Shown piece by piece: positions 1 through 8,411 of a stretch of DNA of 64,000 nt (position 1 is its first letter; each line of letters opens with the position of its first letter). The position numbers and the translations under genes were made by a program. The stretch spans positions 992,001 to 1,056,000 of the forward strand of contig NZ_JAYMYY010000001.1 of the NCBI RefSeq assembly GCF_039889165.1. The letters are read 5' to 3'. Source of the stretch: Pseudocitrobacter cyperus (GTDB lineage Bacteria > Pseudomonadota > Gammaproteobacteria > Enterobacterales > Enterobacteriaceae). The notes beneath the pieces were generated by a model. It did no database searches. It was not told the DNA's origin and saw nothing but the letters and a program-made list of their open reading frames with translations.

Positions 1-1180
1 CAAAACCGACCGCGCCGTGGTCAAAGTTATCGGCGTTGAAATCATCAATGCCGACGCCGTTGCCGCCCGCCCCGATAAACGGGTTGGTGAAGGTATCTTT
101 ATCAAAGATGGCTTTAATCGTGGTCATGTTCTGGTAAGCGAAGTTACGCCCGACCACACCTTCACCGGTTTCAGGATTGTACGGTTTACCGATCCCCGAC
201 AGCAGCATCAGGTGAACGTTATGGAACTGGAATGCGCCTACAATCACCAGATCGGCCGGCTGTTCCACTTCACGCCCCTGCGCGTCCACATAGGTCACGC
301 CTGTCGCACGGGTTTTATCATCGGTCAGATTAACCTTCAGTACGTTGGAATTGGTACGCAGTTCGAAGCGTTTTTCCATCCGCAGCGCAGGCAGAATATT
401 CACGTTCGGCGAAGCTTTGGAGTACATATAGCAGGCGTAGCCGCTACAGAATCCGCAGAAGTTGCACGGCCCCATCTGCGCGCCGTAGGTGTTGGTATAA
501 GAGTCTGAGGTGTTCGCCGACGGCAGGTTATACGGGTGATAACCCACTTCACGCGCCGCTTTCTCGAACAGTTGCGCGGACCAGGTATTTTTTTGCGCTG
601 GCAGCGGGAAGTCATCTGAACGATCCGGGGCAAACGGGTTGCCACCACGATCTTTCCCGACCACTTTGCCTTTCACCGACCAGGCGGTGCCCGACGTGCC
701 GAACACTTTTTCGGCTTTATCGAAGAACGGTTCAAGCTCATCGTAAGTAACGCCGAAGTCCTGAATGATCATGTCCTGCGGGATGAAATTCTTGCCGTAG
801 CGTTCTTCATAGTGGCTGCGCATCTGCAATTCAACAGGATCGACGCGGAAATGCACGCCTGACCAGTGTAACCCTGCGCCACCGACGCCCGTGCCCGGCA
901 GAAATGCCGCTAGCTGGCGATACGGAACCGCCGTCTGGGTGGTGTTGTGACGAATGGTGACGGTACTTTTGGAGAGATCCTGAAACAGCTTGCGGCGAAT
1001 ATTATAAGTCAGTTCGTCGATAACCTGCGGGTATGCGCCATCCGGCCAGGTATCGCGCATCGGGCCACGCTCCAGCGCAACCACGTTTAATCCAGCTTCG
1101 GTCAGTTCTTTGGCCATGATGGCGCCAACCCAACCAAAACCGACAATCACCGCATCGGTTTTTTTCATTACGGTAGCCAT
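1..1180 (-). CDS. GMC-family FAD dehydrogenase, large subunit (C-terminus outside window)
   Basis: This is the catalytic subunit of a membrane-linked sugar or sugar-acid dehydrogenase of the gluconate 2-dehydrogenase/fructose dehydrogenase type. The first 393 codons are present and the gene runs off the left edge. Residues 8-40 form the FAD-binding Rossmann fold with the GFGWVG glycine motif. Near residue 250 lies a cysteine cluster, CNFCGFCSGYAC. In FAD glucose and fructose dehydrogenases, cysteines at this place hold a [3Fe-4S] cluster, so electron transfer to a cytochrome c subunit is inferred. There is no signal peptide; the protein would be exported together with its Tat partner, whose stop codon is 2 bp upstream. 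GGAGAGG within the end of that gene serves as ribosome site for ATG 1180. A cytochrome c gene is expected beyond position 1. The substrate cannot be read from the sequence. Confidence 0.85.
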   Translation of the reverse strand, partial: MATVMKKTDAVIVGFGWVGAIMAKELTEAGLNVVALERGPMRDTWPDGAYPQVIDELTYNIRRKLFQDLSKSTVTIRHNTTQTAVPYRQLAAFLPGTGVGGAGLHWSGVHFRVDPVELQMRSHYEERYGKNFIPQDMIIQDFGVTYDELEPFFDKAEKVFGTSGTAWSVKGKVVGKDRGGNPFAPDRSDDFPLPAQKNTWSAQLFEKAAREVGYHPYNLPSANTSDSYTNTYGAQMGPCNFCGFCSGYACYMYSKASPNVNILPALRMEKRFELRTNSNVLKVNLTDDKTRATGVTYVDAQGREVEQPADLVIVGAFQFHNVHLMLLSGIGKPYNPETGEGVVGRNFAYQNMTTIKAIFDKDTFTNPFIGAGGNGVGIDDFNADNFDHGAVGF

Positions 1181-1182
1181 TG

Positions 1183-1920
1183 TTATGCCCTCTCCCCATT
1201 AATTGATACCGGCGGGAAGGGGTAACGCTCGCCCCGTTCAACCCAGTCCATAAAGTCGGCGCGTGCGCCAGGAAAATTAATCAACGTCCAGCCCACCATG
1301 CCTTTATTGCCGCCGTGGATGGGGTCGCTGAAGAACCCTTCGCGGGTGTTCTGGAGTAAGTAAGAGAAGAAAAGTGAGGCGGGAAGCTGTTTGAAGCTGG
1401 CGGAGCCCGATTCAAATTGACTCAGTACGGCATCCTGTTTTGCGGTATCCAGTTCAGCAAACGGTTTACCGTACTGCTGACGACACCACTCATTGGCTTC
1501 CACGATGCCCAGGTTATAGATTTGTTTTGGTACCAGCGGCAGTTGATAACCCATCTCTTTCGGGACATCCGGGTTAAACGGCCCCTGCATATACCAGATA
1601 GAACCCGTTGCATAAGGGGTATTCATCTGCCGGTCAATAAATTCCGGCACTCCGGCCTCCAGCGCGCCAGGCCCCCGTTCATCCGCCGGGATAAGCCGCG
1701 CAACCGCCGCCTTAACAAACGCCCACTCTTCCGTATTAAAAAAAAGCGGCGTCCACTCACCATTATCTGTAACGGCGTTTGCTTTATTCTCTGCGGCGAC
1801 GGCATTTTCAACCATCCCCAGGGCGCCGACGCTACTGCCGCCAACCACTACCGCAGGAATTAAAGTCATCGACTTGACCAGAAAGTCGCGTCGCGAACTG
1901 TTCGTTTTCTCGCTCGACAT
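1183..1920 (-). CDS. Gluconate 2-dehydrogenase subunit 3 family protein (Tat-exported small subunit)
   Basis: This is the small, non-catalytic subunit that escorts the GMC dehydrogenase through the Tat system and stabilises it in the periplasm. The N-terminus carries a twin-arginine signal (SSRRDFLVKS) followed by a hydrophobic stretch and a likely cleavage site after AVAA. The rest matches the general pattern of the Gluconate_2-dh3 family. The frame can be read from a GTG at 1926, but the GAAGGGA ribosome site lies 7 nt before the ATG at 1920 and almost touches the GTG, so ATG 1920 is preferred (245 residues). It is the first gene of a two-gene unit with the downstream large subunit, separated by 2 bp. 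The assignment is by family recognition; the substrate is unknown. Confidence 0.8.
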   Translation of the reverse strand: MSSEKTNSSRRDFLVKSMTLIPAVVVGGSSVGALGMVENAVAAENKANAVTDNGEWTPLFFNTEEWAFVKAAVARLIPADERGPGALEAGVPEFIDRQMNTPYATGSIWYMQGPFNPDVPKEMGYQLPLVPKQIYNLGIVEANEWCRQQYGKPFAELDTAKQDAVLSQFESGSASFKQLPASLFFSYLLQNTREGFFSDPIHGGNKGMVGWTLINFPGARADFMDWVERGERYPFPPVSINGERA

Positions 1921-2103
1921 TGTCACATCCCTTCAATTAATTTGAACACGCTACCGAATAAGAAAAACCGACTGAAATCAAAATAGATATTACCATTCCA
2001 ACAATGCTGTTCGAATGGCAATACGGGTCGTTAACCTTTCAGCCAGTCTTTCGGCACGAAGGTGTTTTATTATTGCATCAATGATAGACCATCAATGCGG
2101 TAA

Positions 2104-2517
2104 TTATTTGCGGTCGAGAGAGTAGCTGCCTGGCCCGGTAAATGCCAACAACAAGAACCCACCGCAGATGCTGACGTTTTTAAAGAAATTGGTCATTGCC
2201 ATGTACTGATCCATTCCGCTCATCGTCCAGTAAGGGTGGCCAATAAATGCGGTTACGACGGTGTAGACGGCCAGAAGCAGCGCCAGCGGACGGGTAAAAT
2301 AACCAGCCACAATAAGTAACCCAAACACCAACTCAACGACGATAGCAATAATTGCGGAAAGCTGCGGTAGTGGCGCACCAACGGCGGTCATATAGCCTAC
2401 GGTGCCTTCAAAACCCATCATCTTCTGCCAGCCAAATAACACAAAAAGGATTGCCAGTAGAATACGAGCAACCAATAAACCACCATTTTTATATTTGTCC
2501 AGCGATAAGTACTGCAT
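2104..2517 (-). CDS. DoxX family membrane protein
   Basis: This is a 137-residue inner-membrane protein with four predicted hydrophobic helices (about residues 13-32, 50-72, 75-92 and 114-130). The FGWQKMMGFEGTVGYM segment is typical of DoxX/YqjF/YphA proteins. DoxX relatives are often tied to thiosulfate or quinone redox chemistry, but for most members the role is unknown, and no function is claimed here. Its start at ATG 2517 has a good ribosome site (AAGGAA). It lies 184 bp upstream of the Tat-exported dehydrogenase subunit on the same strand, so common transcription is possible but not shown. Confidence 0.75.
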   Translation of the reverse strand: MQYLSLDKYKNGGLLVARILLAILFVLFGWQKMMGFEGTVGYMTAVGAPLPQLSAIIAIVVELVFGLLIVAGYFTRPLALLLAVYTVVTAFIGHPYWTMSGMDQYMAMTNFFKNVSICGGFLLLAFTGPGSYSLDRK

Positions 2518-3203
2518 GACTTTTTCCTTGATAGAACAAAAAATTACAAATTTTTCTTTACTGACTTATGTGATGACGGCTTCAGATGCTTCTGAGCGCC
2601 ATTCCCTGTAAAAAGGCATCATCAACGATGAGATAACACTACTTTTTACACGCGCATTCTATTCCTTCAGAATAACCTTACAACATCAATTCAGGATACT
2701 CACTGTATCAGTTTAGTTGACAACCCGCGGAATGCCTTAACGTTTCACCATGCAAAAAGTGCTGTTTAGAAATTTGCCGCACTTTACGTGCTGCCGCAGG
2801 GAGTTAATAACGCCAGTGAAAGGTTTCACCGCTTTACTATTATCCTGTTACCAGCCGAGGTCTATTACTCTCATATATTATGAATCCCCTTCATCTTCTT
2901 CAATGTCAAGAAGGCTGCCGCTATTAATAAATGAAATTTATAAAGCTTTGCCATAAGACTAAAACCCGGCCAGTTAAATATGCACTACCGATTCATGTTT
3001 AGTTTTTCGTGGCGCTGTGAACGGCTGAAATAAGTTAACGCGCAACTCTGGCTTGTTAATTAACCCCTGGCTAATTAATGCCTGATGAGAAAAGAATGAA
3101 AGCACGCGGGTGGTATTTATGTCAGGTAGCCTGGGATCTGCAAACAGGAGGCCAGGCAGATCTTGTGATATGGCAGGGAAAGCGCAGGTAAGCGCTAAAA
3201 TGC
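2518..3203. other. Gene-free stretch between the DoxX gene and serT
   Basis: This is about 690 bp of moderately AT-rich sequence. The short open frames in it have no ribosome sites and resemble nothing recognised. It probably holds the promoter of the DoxX gene near 2530-2700. No repeat, remnant of the hya operon or RNA gene was seen. Confidence 0.4.
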
Positions 3204-3237
3204 AAAAACCCCAGACAATTTCTTGTCTGGGGTTTAG
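3204..3237 (-). terminator. Rho-independent terminator of serT
   Basis: A near-perfect inverted repeat (AAACCCCAGACAA / TTGTCTGGGGTTT, with a short loop) is followed on the minus strand by TTTTTGCATTTT. It lies directly after the 3' CCA of the tRNA gene. Confidence 0.85.
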
Positions 3238-3241
3238 TGTT

Positions 3242-3329
3242 TGGCGGAAGCGTAGAGATTCGAACTCTAGAACCCTTTCGGGTCGCCGGTTTTCAAGACC
3301 GGTGCCTTCAACCGCTCGGCCACGCTTCC
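3242..3329 (-). tRNA. serT: tRNA-Ser, anticodon UGA
   Basis: This is an 88-nt class II tRNA. The 5' acceptor strand GGAAGCG pairs with CGCTTCC, followed by discriminator G and an encoded CCA. The anticodon loop reads CTTGAAA with anticodon TGA, flanked by a CCGGT/ACCGG stem. The T arm carries GTTCGAATC, and a long variable arm typical of tRNA-Ser is present. It reads UCN-type serine codons, mainly UCA. Size and neighbourhood near yccA match E. coli serT. Confidence 0.97.
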
Positions 3330-3339
3330 AATGAGGCGC

Positions 3340-3368
3340 ACTATAAACATCCCGCTCCGGCCTGTAAA
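3340..3368 (-). promoter_or_regulatory. Promoter of serT
   Basis: On the minus strand, TTTACA (-35) and TATAGT (-10) are separated by exactly 17 bp. The -10 box ends 10 bp before the mature 5' end of the tRNA. A GC-rich GCGCC discriminator follows, as expected for stringently controlled stable-RNA promoters. Confidence 0.8.
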
Positions 3369-3473
3369 GCCCCATTTTGATCGTTTGCCTGAAAAACAGT
3401 CAAAAACGCGTTATTCGTCTGAAATTACAACAAAATGGCGAGTTTTTCGACACTTACAGCGCGCTTATTTTGT

Positions 3474-5096
3474 TTAATGCTTTTTGATGTACATATCTTT
3501 GGTGAAGTAATAACCCAGCCTGTCGGGGGTAAATCCACCGACCCACGGTTTCACCAGGTGTGCACGAACGTAATGATAAAGCGGGATCGCCGGAACATCC
3601 TGCCCGAGGAGATCCTCCGCCCGCTGGTAATCGCGTCCACGCTGGGCGAGGTCGGTGGCCATCGCTGCATCCCTTAGCGCCTTATCATAATCCGGATTGC
3701 TGTAACGGCTGGTGTTACCGCTGTCGCCGGTACGGAAGTTATTAAGGAACGTAGTGGCATCGTCATAATCGGCAATCCAGGCATAACGCACCGCATCAAA
3801 TTCACCGGAGTGCTTCGTGTCGAGCATGGTTTTCCACTCCTGGTTCTGCAATCGAGCCTCGACGCCAATGTTTTTCTTCCACATTGAAGCTGCCGCAATC
3901 GCAATCCTTTGATGGGATTCCGAGGTGTTATAAAGGAGGTTGAAGCTCAGTGGATGGTTCACGCCAAATCCGGCTTCAGTCAGCAATTTTTTCGCCTCAT
4001 TAATGCGTTTCTCACGCGGCCAACTGGCGTATTCCGGATTTTTCAGTACGATGCCACCGATTTCCGGCTGGCTGACGAGCCAGGCTGGACGCTGCCCCTG
4101 CCCCAGTACTTTTTCTGCGATAATTTCTTTATCGAGCGCCATATTTAGCGCACGGCGCACCCGGGCATCGTTGAAAGGCGCGCGCGTGGTGTTGAACTCA
4201 TAGTAGTAGGTTGCCAGATGTGGTGAAACATTAAGCTGATCAGGCATCGTTTTCTTCAACAAGGCAAACTGATTAATCGGCACCGTTGACGTGATATCTA
4301 TTTCCCCGGCTTTATAGCGATTCACATCCGCCGCTTCTGACGCGATGGGCAGATAAGTCACCTTGTTAATCACCGTATGGCTGTCATCCCAGTAACGCGG
4401 ATTGCGTTTGCCAACAATACGTTCGTTCACCACCCATTCAGAGAGCGTGTAGGGGCCGCTGCTAACAAAATGTTCCGGCTTCGTCCACTTTTCAGCAAAA
4501 CGGGTAATCAGCGTCTTATCTAATGCCACCAGCGAAGGGTGTGCCAGCATCGGTAAAAACGATGCGGTGGGCTGCGTCAACGTGATTTCCAGCGTTTTAT
4601 CGTCGAGCGCTTTTACACCCAGCGAATCCGGTGCCTTCTTCCCTTCTGCTATCAGGGAAGCGTTCACGACATGTATGCTTCCCAGGTAGCTGGCATAGGG
4701 TGACGCCGTTTTCGGATCGACCAGTCTCTGCCAGCTCCAGACAATATCCTGTGCGGTAATCGGGGTGCCGTTTGACCATGTAATGCCTTCACGCAGGTGA
4801 AATATCCAACTGCCGTTATTCTCCCACGATGCCGCCAGACGGGGTTCAATAGTGCCGTCTGGCTTTACCGCCACCAGCCCGTCGAACATATCGCTGATAA
4901 TGTTGAACTCAACATCGCTTTCTACTTTGTGCGGGTCGAGTGAGGCAGGCTCGCTGCCATTGTTTCTCACCAGTTCCTGTTTTTCTGCCAACGCTGTGCC
5001 TTCTGGTACATTCGCCGCGCTGACTACCGTTGAGAGACATACAAGCCCTGTCGCCAGCATGATGCGGGTAATGTGATTGTGATGATGTGGTTTCAT
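3474..5096 (-). CDS. OppA/MppA-like periplasmic peptide-binding protein (orphan)
   Basis: This is a 540-residue periplasmic substrate-binding protein of the SBP_bac_5 (OppA) family. A histidine-rich N-terminus (MKPHHHNH) leads into a signal peptide ending VVSAA. The mature start has the hallmark NNGSEPASLDPHK also seen in OppA and MppA. Such proteins bind oligopeptides, or murein peptides in the case of MppA, and deliver them to an ABC permease. No permease or ATPase gene is nearby, so it probably works with a transporter encoded elsewhere, as MppA does with OppBCDF. It lies between serT and yccA, where E. coli has no such gene. The start at ATG 5096 is preceded by AAGGCAAGGGAA. The exact ligand is unknown. 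Confidence 0.85.
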   Translation of the reverse strand: MKPHHHNHITRIMLATGLVCLSTVVSAANVPEGTALAEKQELVRNNGSEPASLDPHKVESDVEFNIISDMFDGLVAVKPDGTIEPRLAASWENNGSWIFHLREGITWSNGTPITAQDIVWSWQRLVDPKTASPYASYLGSIHVVNASLIAEGKKAPDSLGVKALDDKTLEITLTQPTASFLPMLAHPSLVALDKTLITRFAEKWTKPEHFVSSGPYTLSEWVVNERIVGKRNPRYWDDSHTVINKVTYLPIASEAADVNRYKAGEIDITSTVPINQFALLKKTMPDQLNVSPHLATYYYEFNTTRAPFNDARVRRALNMALDKEIIAEKVLGQGQRPAWLVSQPEIGGIVLKNPEYASWPREKRINEAKKLLTEAGFGVNHPLSFNLLYNTSESHQRIAIAAASMWKKNIGVEARLQNQEWKTMLDTKHSGEFDAVRYAWIADYDDATTFLNNFRTGDSGNTSRYSNPDYDKALRDAAMATDLAQRGRDYQRAEDLLGQDVPAIPLYHYVRAHLVKPWVGGFTPDRLGYYFTKDMYIKKH

Positions 5097-5293
5097 TTCC
5101 CTTGCCTTATTTTAATTGTTGAGACCCTCTCCACTCTTAGCGCCGGTTCCTGGATAAGGCAATCAATTTCAGCCACCTATAAGAGGTTGATCTCGCTCTT
5201 TCTACTGAGTAAAGATGGGTAAAAGGATTAGGGGTTATGACAGGCTTTTCTTATGCTGTTCCACTATTACTATCCATTAAAAGAGAGTGAATC

Positions 5294-5953
5294 ATGGATC
5301 GCATAATTACTTCATCGCGTGACCGCTCGTCCCTGCTGAGCACACATAAAGTCCTGCGTAATACCTATTTCATGCTCAGCCTGACGCTGGCGTTTTCGGC
5401 GATCACCGCAACGGCCAGCACCGTGCTGATGTTGCCGTCTCCGGGCCTGATCCTGACGCTGGTGGGGATGTACGGTCTGATGTTCCTGACCTACAAAACT
5501 GCTGACAAACCGGTTGGTATTCTGTCCGCGTTCGCGTTTACTGGCTTCCTCGGTTATATCCTGGGCCCCATCCTTAACGCGTATCTTTCTGCCGGAATGG
5601 GCGATGTGATTGGCATGGCGCTGGGCGGCACCGCACTGGTCTTCTTCTGCTGTTCAGCCTACGTGCTGACCACCCGCAAAGATATGTCCTTCCTTGGCGG
5701 TATGCTGATGGCGGGTATCGTCGTGGTGCTGATCGGTATGGTTGCCAACATCTTCCTGCAACTGCCAGCGCTGCATCTGGCGATCAGCGCGGTGTTTATC
5801 CTGATCTCTTCAGGCGCCATCCTGTATGAGACCAGCAATATCATTCACGGCGGGGAAACCAACTACATCCGTGCAACCGTCAGCCTGTATGTCTCTCTGT
5901 ACAACATCTTTGTTAGCCTGTTGAGCATTCTGGGCTTCGCCAGCCGCGACTAA
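5294..5953 (+). CDS. yccA: BAX inhibitor-1 family protein, FtsH modulator
   Basis: This is a 219-residue inner-membrane protein with seven hydrophobic segments, the same length as E. coli YccA. In E. coli it is both a substrate and an inhibitor of the FtsH protease, and it protects SecY when translocons jam. The BI-1 family pattern is visible, including the late segment ILYETSNIIHGGETNYI. A ribosome site (AAGAGAG) lies before ATG 5294. It is a single-gene unit closed by a strong terminator at 5971-6000. Confidence 0.95.
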   Translation: MDRIITSSRDRSSLLSTHKVLRNTYFMLSLTLAFSAITATASTVLMLPSPGLILTLVGMYGLMFLTYKTADKPVGILSAFAFTGFLGYILGPILNAYLSAGMGDVIGMALGGTALVFFCCSAYVLTTRKDMSFLGGMLMAGIVVVLIGMVANIFLQLPALHLAISAVFILISSGAILYETSNIIHGGETNYIRATVSLYVSLYNIFVSLLSILGFASRD

Positions 5954-5970
5954 CGTAGACTTAACGCCAC

Positions 5971-6000
5971 AAGGCCTCGCTTATGCGGGGCCTTTTTTTT
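5971..6000 (+). terminator. Terminator after yccA
   Basis: AAGGCCTCGC and GCGGGGCCTT pair around a TTAT loop, followed by eight T residues. Confidence 0.85.
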
Positions 6001-6039
6001 TGCTACACTGCCCGCCGTTTGTATGACGTGTGAAAAATT

Positions 6040-6369
6040 ATGTTGATTTACGAAGAGCATGAAATTGAGACCGATAACGACGGTTATCTGAAAGACTCTA
6101 CCCTGTGGAGCGAAGGTATGGCCGTGGTCATCGCAGCCGGAGAAGGCATCGAACTGAGCCCGGAACACTGGGAAGTGGTGCGATTTGTGCGCGACTTCTA
6201 CCTGGAATTTAATACTTCCCCGGCGATCCGCATGCTGGTGAAGGCAATGGCCAATAAATTTGGGGAAGAGAAAGGCAACAGCCGTTACCTCTATCGCCTG
6301 TTCCCGAAAGGCCCGGCGAAGCAAGCAACCAAAATTGCTGGCCTGCCTAAACCGGTGAAGTGTATTTAA
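6040..6369 (+). CDS. tusE: Sulfur relay protein TusE
   Basis: This 109-residue cytoplasmic protein takes persulfide sulfur from TusBCD and hands it to MnmA for 2-thiolation of U34 in tRNA-Lys, -Glu and -Gln. The DsrC-type C-terminus PVKCI places the reactive Cys at residue 108, the second-last position, as in E. coli. The block SPEHWEVVRFVRDFYLEFN is also unchanged. Its stop shares a TTAA palindrome with the stop of the convergent acyP gene, so the two genes overlap tail to tail. Confidence 0.97.
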   Translation: MLIYEEHEIETDNDGYLKDSTLWSEGMAVVIAAGEGIELSPEHWEVVRFVRDFYLEFNTSPAIRMLVKAMANKFGEEKGNSRYLYRLFPKGPAKQATKIAGLPKPVKCI

Positions 6370-6647
6370 TAGCGGATACTAAAATTATCCCACGCCTGCC
6401 GGGGTTGGTGGGGTTCAGTGAGAACCCGGTCAACCCTGGCGCTGCGCGGCCCTCCAGCCTTAAGCCACGCCAGCAACGCTTCTACCTGCGCCTCTTCGCC
6501 GCAGGCGACCACTTCCACGCTGCCATCGTCCAGATTACGCGCATAACCTTTCAGCCCTAAACGCAACGCTTCACGCTGAGTACTGTAGCGAAAGCCAACC
6601 CCCTGAACCATGCCATAGACCCAGGCAATTGTGCACATTGACGCCAT
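6366..6647 (-). CDS. yccX: Acylphosphatase
   Basis: This small cytoplasmic enzyme (93 residues) hydrolyses the carboxyl-phosphate bond of acyl phosphates. The signature VQGVGFR contains catalytic Arg20, and NLDDGSVEV contains catalytic Asn38. The length and the start at ATG 6647 agree with E. coli YccX (92 residues). It converges on tusE with overlapping stop codons. Confidence 0.96.
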   Translation of the reverse strand: MASMCTIAWVYGMVQGVGFRYSTQREALRLGLKGYARNLDDGSVEVVACGEEAQVEALLAWLKAGGPRSARVDRVLTEPHQPRQAWDNFSIRY

Positions 6648-6803
6648 TTTTACCCTCCTCTCGTTCCCTGTCGTTCTGTTTATTATGGCATTTCCCCGAC
6701 GCTTTACCGTAGCAGGAGCCGCAATATCGCCTTGTTCATTGCAATTGGACGGCGAAGTCGGGAAAATGCAGCCCTTCCCATCGAATAGCCAGAATAATTA
6801 TCT

Positions 6804-7994
6804 ATGAGCGTACGTTTAGTGTTAACCAAAGGGCGTGAGAAATCCTTACTCCGCCGCCATCCCTGGGTCTTTTCCGGGGCCGTTGCCCGTATGGAAGGCA
6901 AAGCCAACCTCGGTGAAACCATTGATATCGTCGACAACAAAGGGAAGTGGTTAGCCCGTGGTGCTTACTCGCCGGAATCGCAAATCCGCGCGCGCGTCTG
7001 GACGTTTGATGAAAATGAAACCATCGATATCGACTTCTTTGTCCGTCGTCTACAGCAGGCGCAACAGTGGCGCGACTGGCTGGCGCAGCAGGATGGCCTC
7101 GATAGCTATCGTCTGATTGCCGGCGAATCCGACGGTTTGCCGGGTGTGACTATCGACCGCTTTGGCAATTTCCTCGTGCTGCAACTGCTGAGCGCCGGGG
7201 CGGAATACCAGCGTGCAGCGTTAATTAGCGCCCTGCAAACGTTGTATCCGGAATGCGCCATTTATGACCGCAGCGACGTCGCCGTGCGTAAAAAAGAAGG
7301 CATGGAACTGACGCAAGGCCCGGTGACCGGTGAACTGCCGCCAGCCCTGCTGCCAATTCAGGAGCACGGTATGAAGCTGCTGGTGGATATCCAGCACGGT
7401 CACAAAACCGGATACTACCTCGACCAGCGCGACAGCCGCCTGGCGACGCGCCGTTATGTCGCGGACAAGCGCGTCCTCAACTGCTTCTCTTATACCGGCG
7501 GTTTTGCGGTCTCTGCACTGATGGGCGGCTGCCGCCAGGTGACCAGCGTCGATACCTCGCAGGAAGCACTGGATGTGGCAAAACAGAACGTCGAGCTGAA
7601 CAACCTTGATCTCAGCAAAGCTGAGTTCGTGCGGGATGACGTGTTCAAACTGCTGCGCAAATATCGCGATCAGGGCGAGAAATTCGATGTCATCGTAATG
7701 GATCCGCCAAAGTTCGTTGAGAACAAAAGCCAGCTTCAGGGGGCCTGCCGCGGCTATAAAGATATCAACATGCTGGCCATCCAGTTGCTGAATCCGGGCG
7801 GCGTGCTGCTGACCTTCTCCTGTTCCGGTCTGATGACGACAGATTTATTCCAGAAAATCATCGCGGATGCCGCAATAGATGCCGGTCGTGATGTACAATT
7901 TATAGAGCAGTTCCGTCAGGCGGCCGATCACCCGGTGATCGCAACCTATCCCGAAGGACTGTATCTGAAAGGGTTTGCCTGTCGCGTCATGTAA
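6804..7994 (+). CDS. rlmI: 23S rRNA m5C1962 methyltransferase
   Basis: This 396-residue SAM-dependent enzyme methylates C1962 of 23S rRNA. An N-terminal PUA domain (about residues 1-80) is followed by an EEHD-like linker domain and a C-terminal Rossmann methyltransferase. The SAM motif is LNCFSYTGGF near residue 225, DPPKF is the later catalytic-side motif, and a TFSCSG segment carries the catalytic cysteine. Length and content equal E. coli RlmI (YccW). ATG 6804 lies 156 bp from the start of the divergent acyP. Confidence 0.96.
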   Translation: MSVRLVLTKGREKSLLRRHPWVFSGAVARMEGKANLGETIDIVDNKGKWLARGAYSPESQIRARVWTFDENETIDIDFFVRRLQQAQQWRDWLAQQDGLDSYRLIAGESDGLPGVTIDRFGNFLVLQLLSAGAEYQRAALISALQTLYPECAIYDRSDVAVRKKEGMELTQGPVTGELPPALLPIQEHGMKLLVDIQHGHKTGYYLDQRDSRLATRRYVADKRVLNCFSYTGGFAVSALMGGCRQVTSVDTSQEALDVAKQNVELNNLDLSKAEFVRDDVFKLLRKYRDQGEKFDVIVMDPPKFVENKSQLQGACRGYKDINMLAIQLLNPGGVLLTFSCSGLMTTDLFQKIIADAAIDAGRDVQFIEQFRQAADHPVIATYPEGLYLKGFACRVM

Positions 7995-8023
7995 CTTGAA
8001 AAGCGAAACAACGACCTCATATT
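7995..8023 (+). promoter_or_regulatory. Sigma-32-type heat-shock promoter before hspQ
   Basis: CTTGAAA (7995-8001) and CCTCATATT (8015-8023) are 13 bp apart. This is close to the sigma-32 consensus of CTTGAAA, 13-17 bp, CCCCATNT. It starts directly after the rlmI stop codon and about 30 bp before the hspQ start. hspQ is a known heat-shock gene in E. coli. The site is read by eye only. Confidence 0.65.
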
Positions 8024-8054
8024 GTATGGAGTTAATGTTTCCCGGGAGGTGACT

Positions 8055-8372
8055 ATGATTGCCAGCAAATTCGGTATCGGCCAACAGGTTCGTCATTCCT
8101 TGTTAGGGTATCTGGGCGTGATTGTCGATATCGACCCGGAATACTCACTTGATGAACCAGAGCCCGATGAACTGGCGGCAAACGACGAACTGCGTATGCT
8201 GCCGTGGTATCACGTGGTCATGGAAGATGAAGACGGCCAGCCAGTTCATACCTACCTGGCTGAAGCTCAACTTAGCGGTGAACCAAGCGAAGAGCATCCT
8301 GAGCAACCCTCGATGGATGAACTGGCGCGCACCATTCGCCAACAGCTTCAGGCGCCGCGACTGCGTAACTAA
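8055..8372 (+). CDS. hspQ: Heat shock protein HspQ
   Basis: This 105-residue cytoplasmic protein binds hemimethylated oriC DNA, promotes degradation of mutant DnaA, and acts as a specificity factor for Lon. The start MIASKFGIGQQVRHSLLGYL and the end QAPRLRN are as in E. coli, and length is identical. The frame is open further upstream, but ATG 8055 has a strong ribosome site (GGGAGGTG) and matches the family start. The central acidic part (DEPEPDELAANDELR) is typical. Transcription probably starts at the sigma-32-like promoter just upstream. Confidence 0.96.
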   Translation: MIASKFGIGQQVRHSLLGYLGVIVDIDPEYSLDEPEPDELAANDELRMLPWYHVVMEDEDGQPVHTYLAEAQLSGEPSEEHPEQPSMDELARTIRQQLQAPRLRN

Positions 8373-8386
8373 CCCCCCGAAAAAAC

Positions 8387-8410
8387 AAAACCCCGAGCTG
8401 CGGGGTTTTT
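8387..8410. terminator. Bidirectional terminator between hspQ and yccU
   Basis: AAAACCCCG and CGGGGTTTT pair around a 5-nt loop. A-rich sequence flanks one side and T-rich sequence the other, so it can stop both converging genes. Confidence 0.85.
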
Positions 8411-8411
8411 C

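Noticed and set aside
2974..3375. Open frame of 133 codons on the minus strand
   Set aside because: It runs through the serT tRNA gene and its terminator, so it cannot be a real gene.
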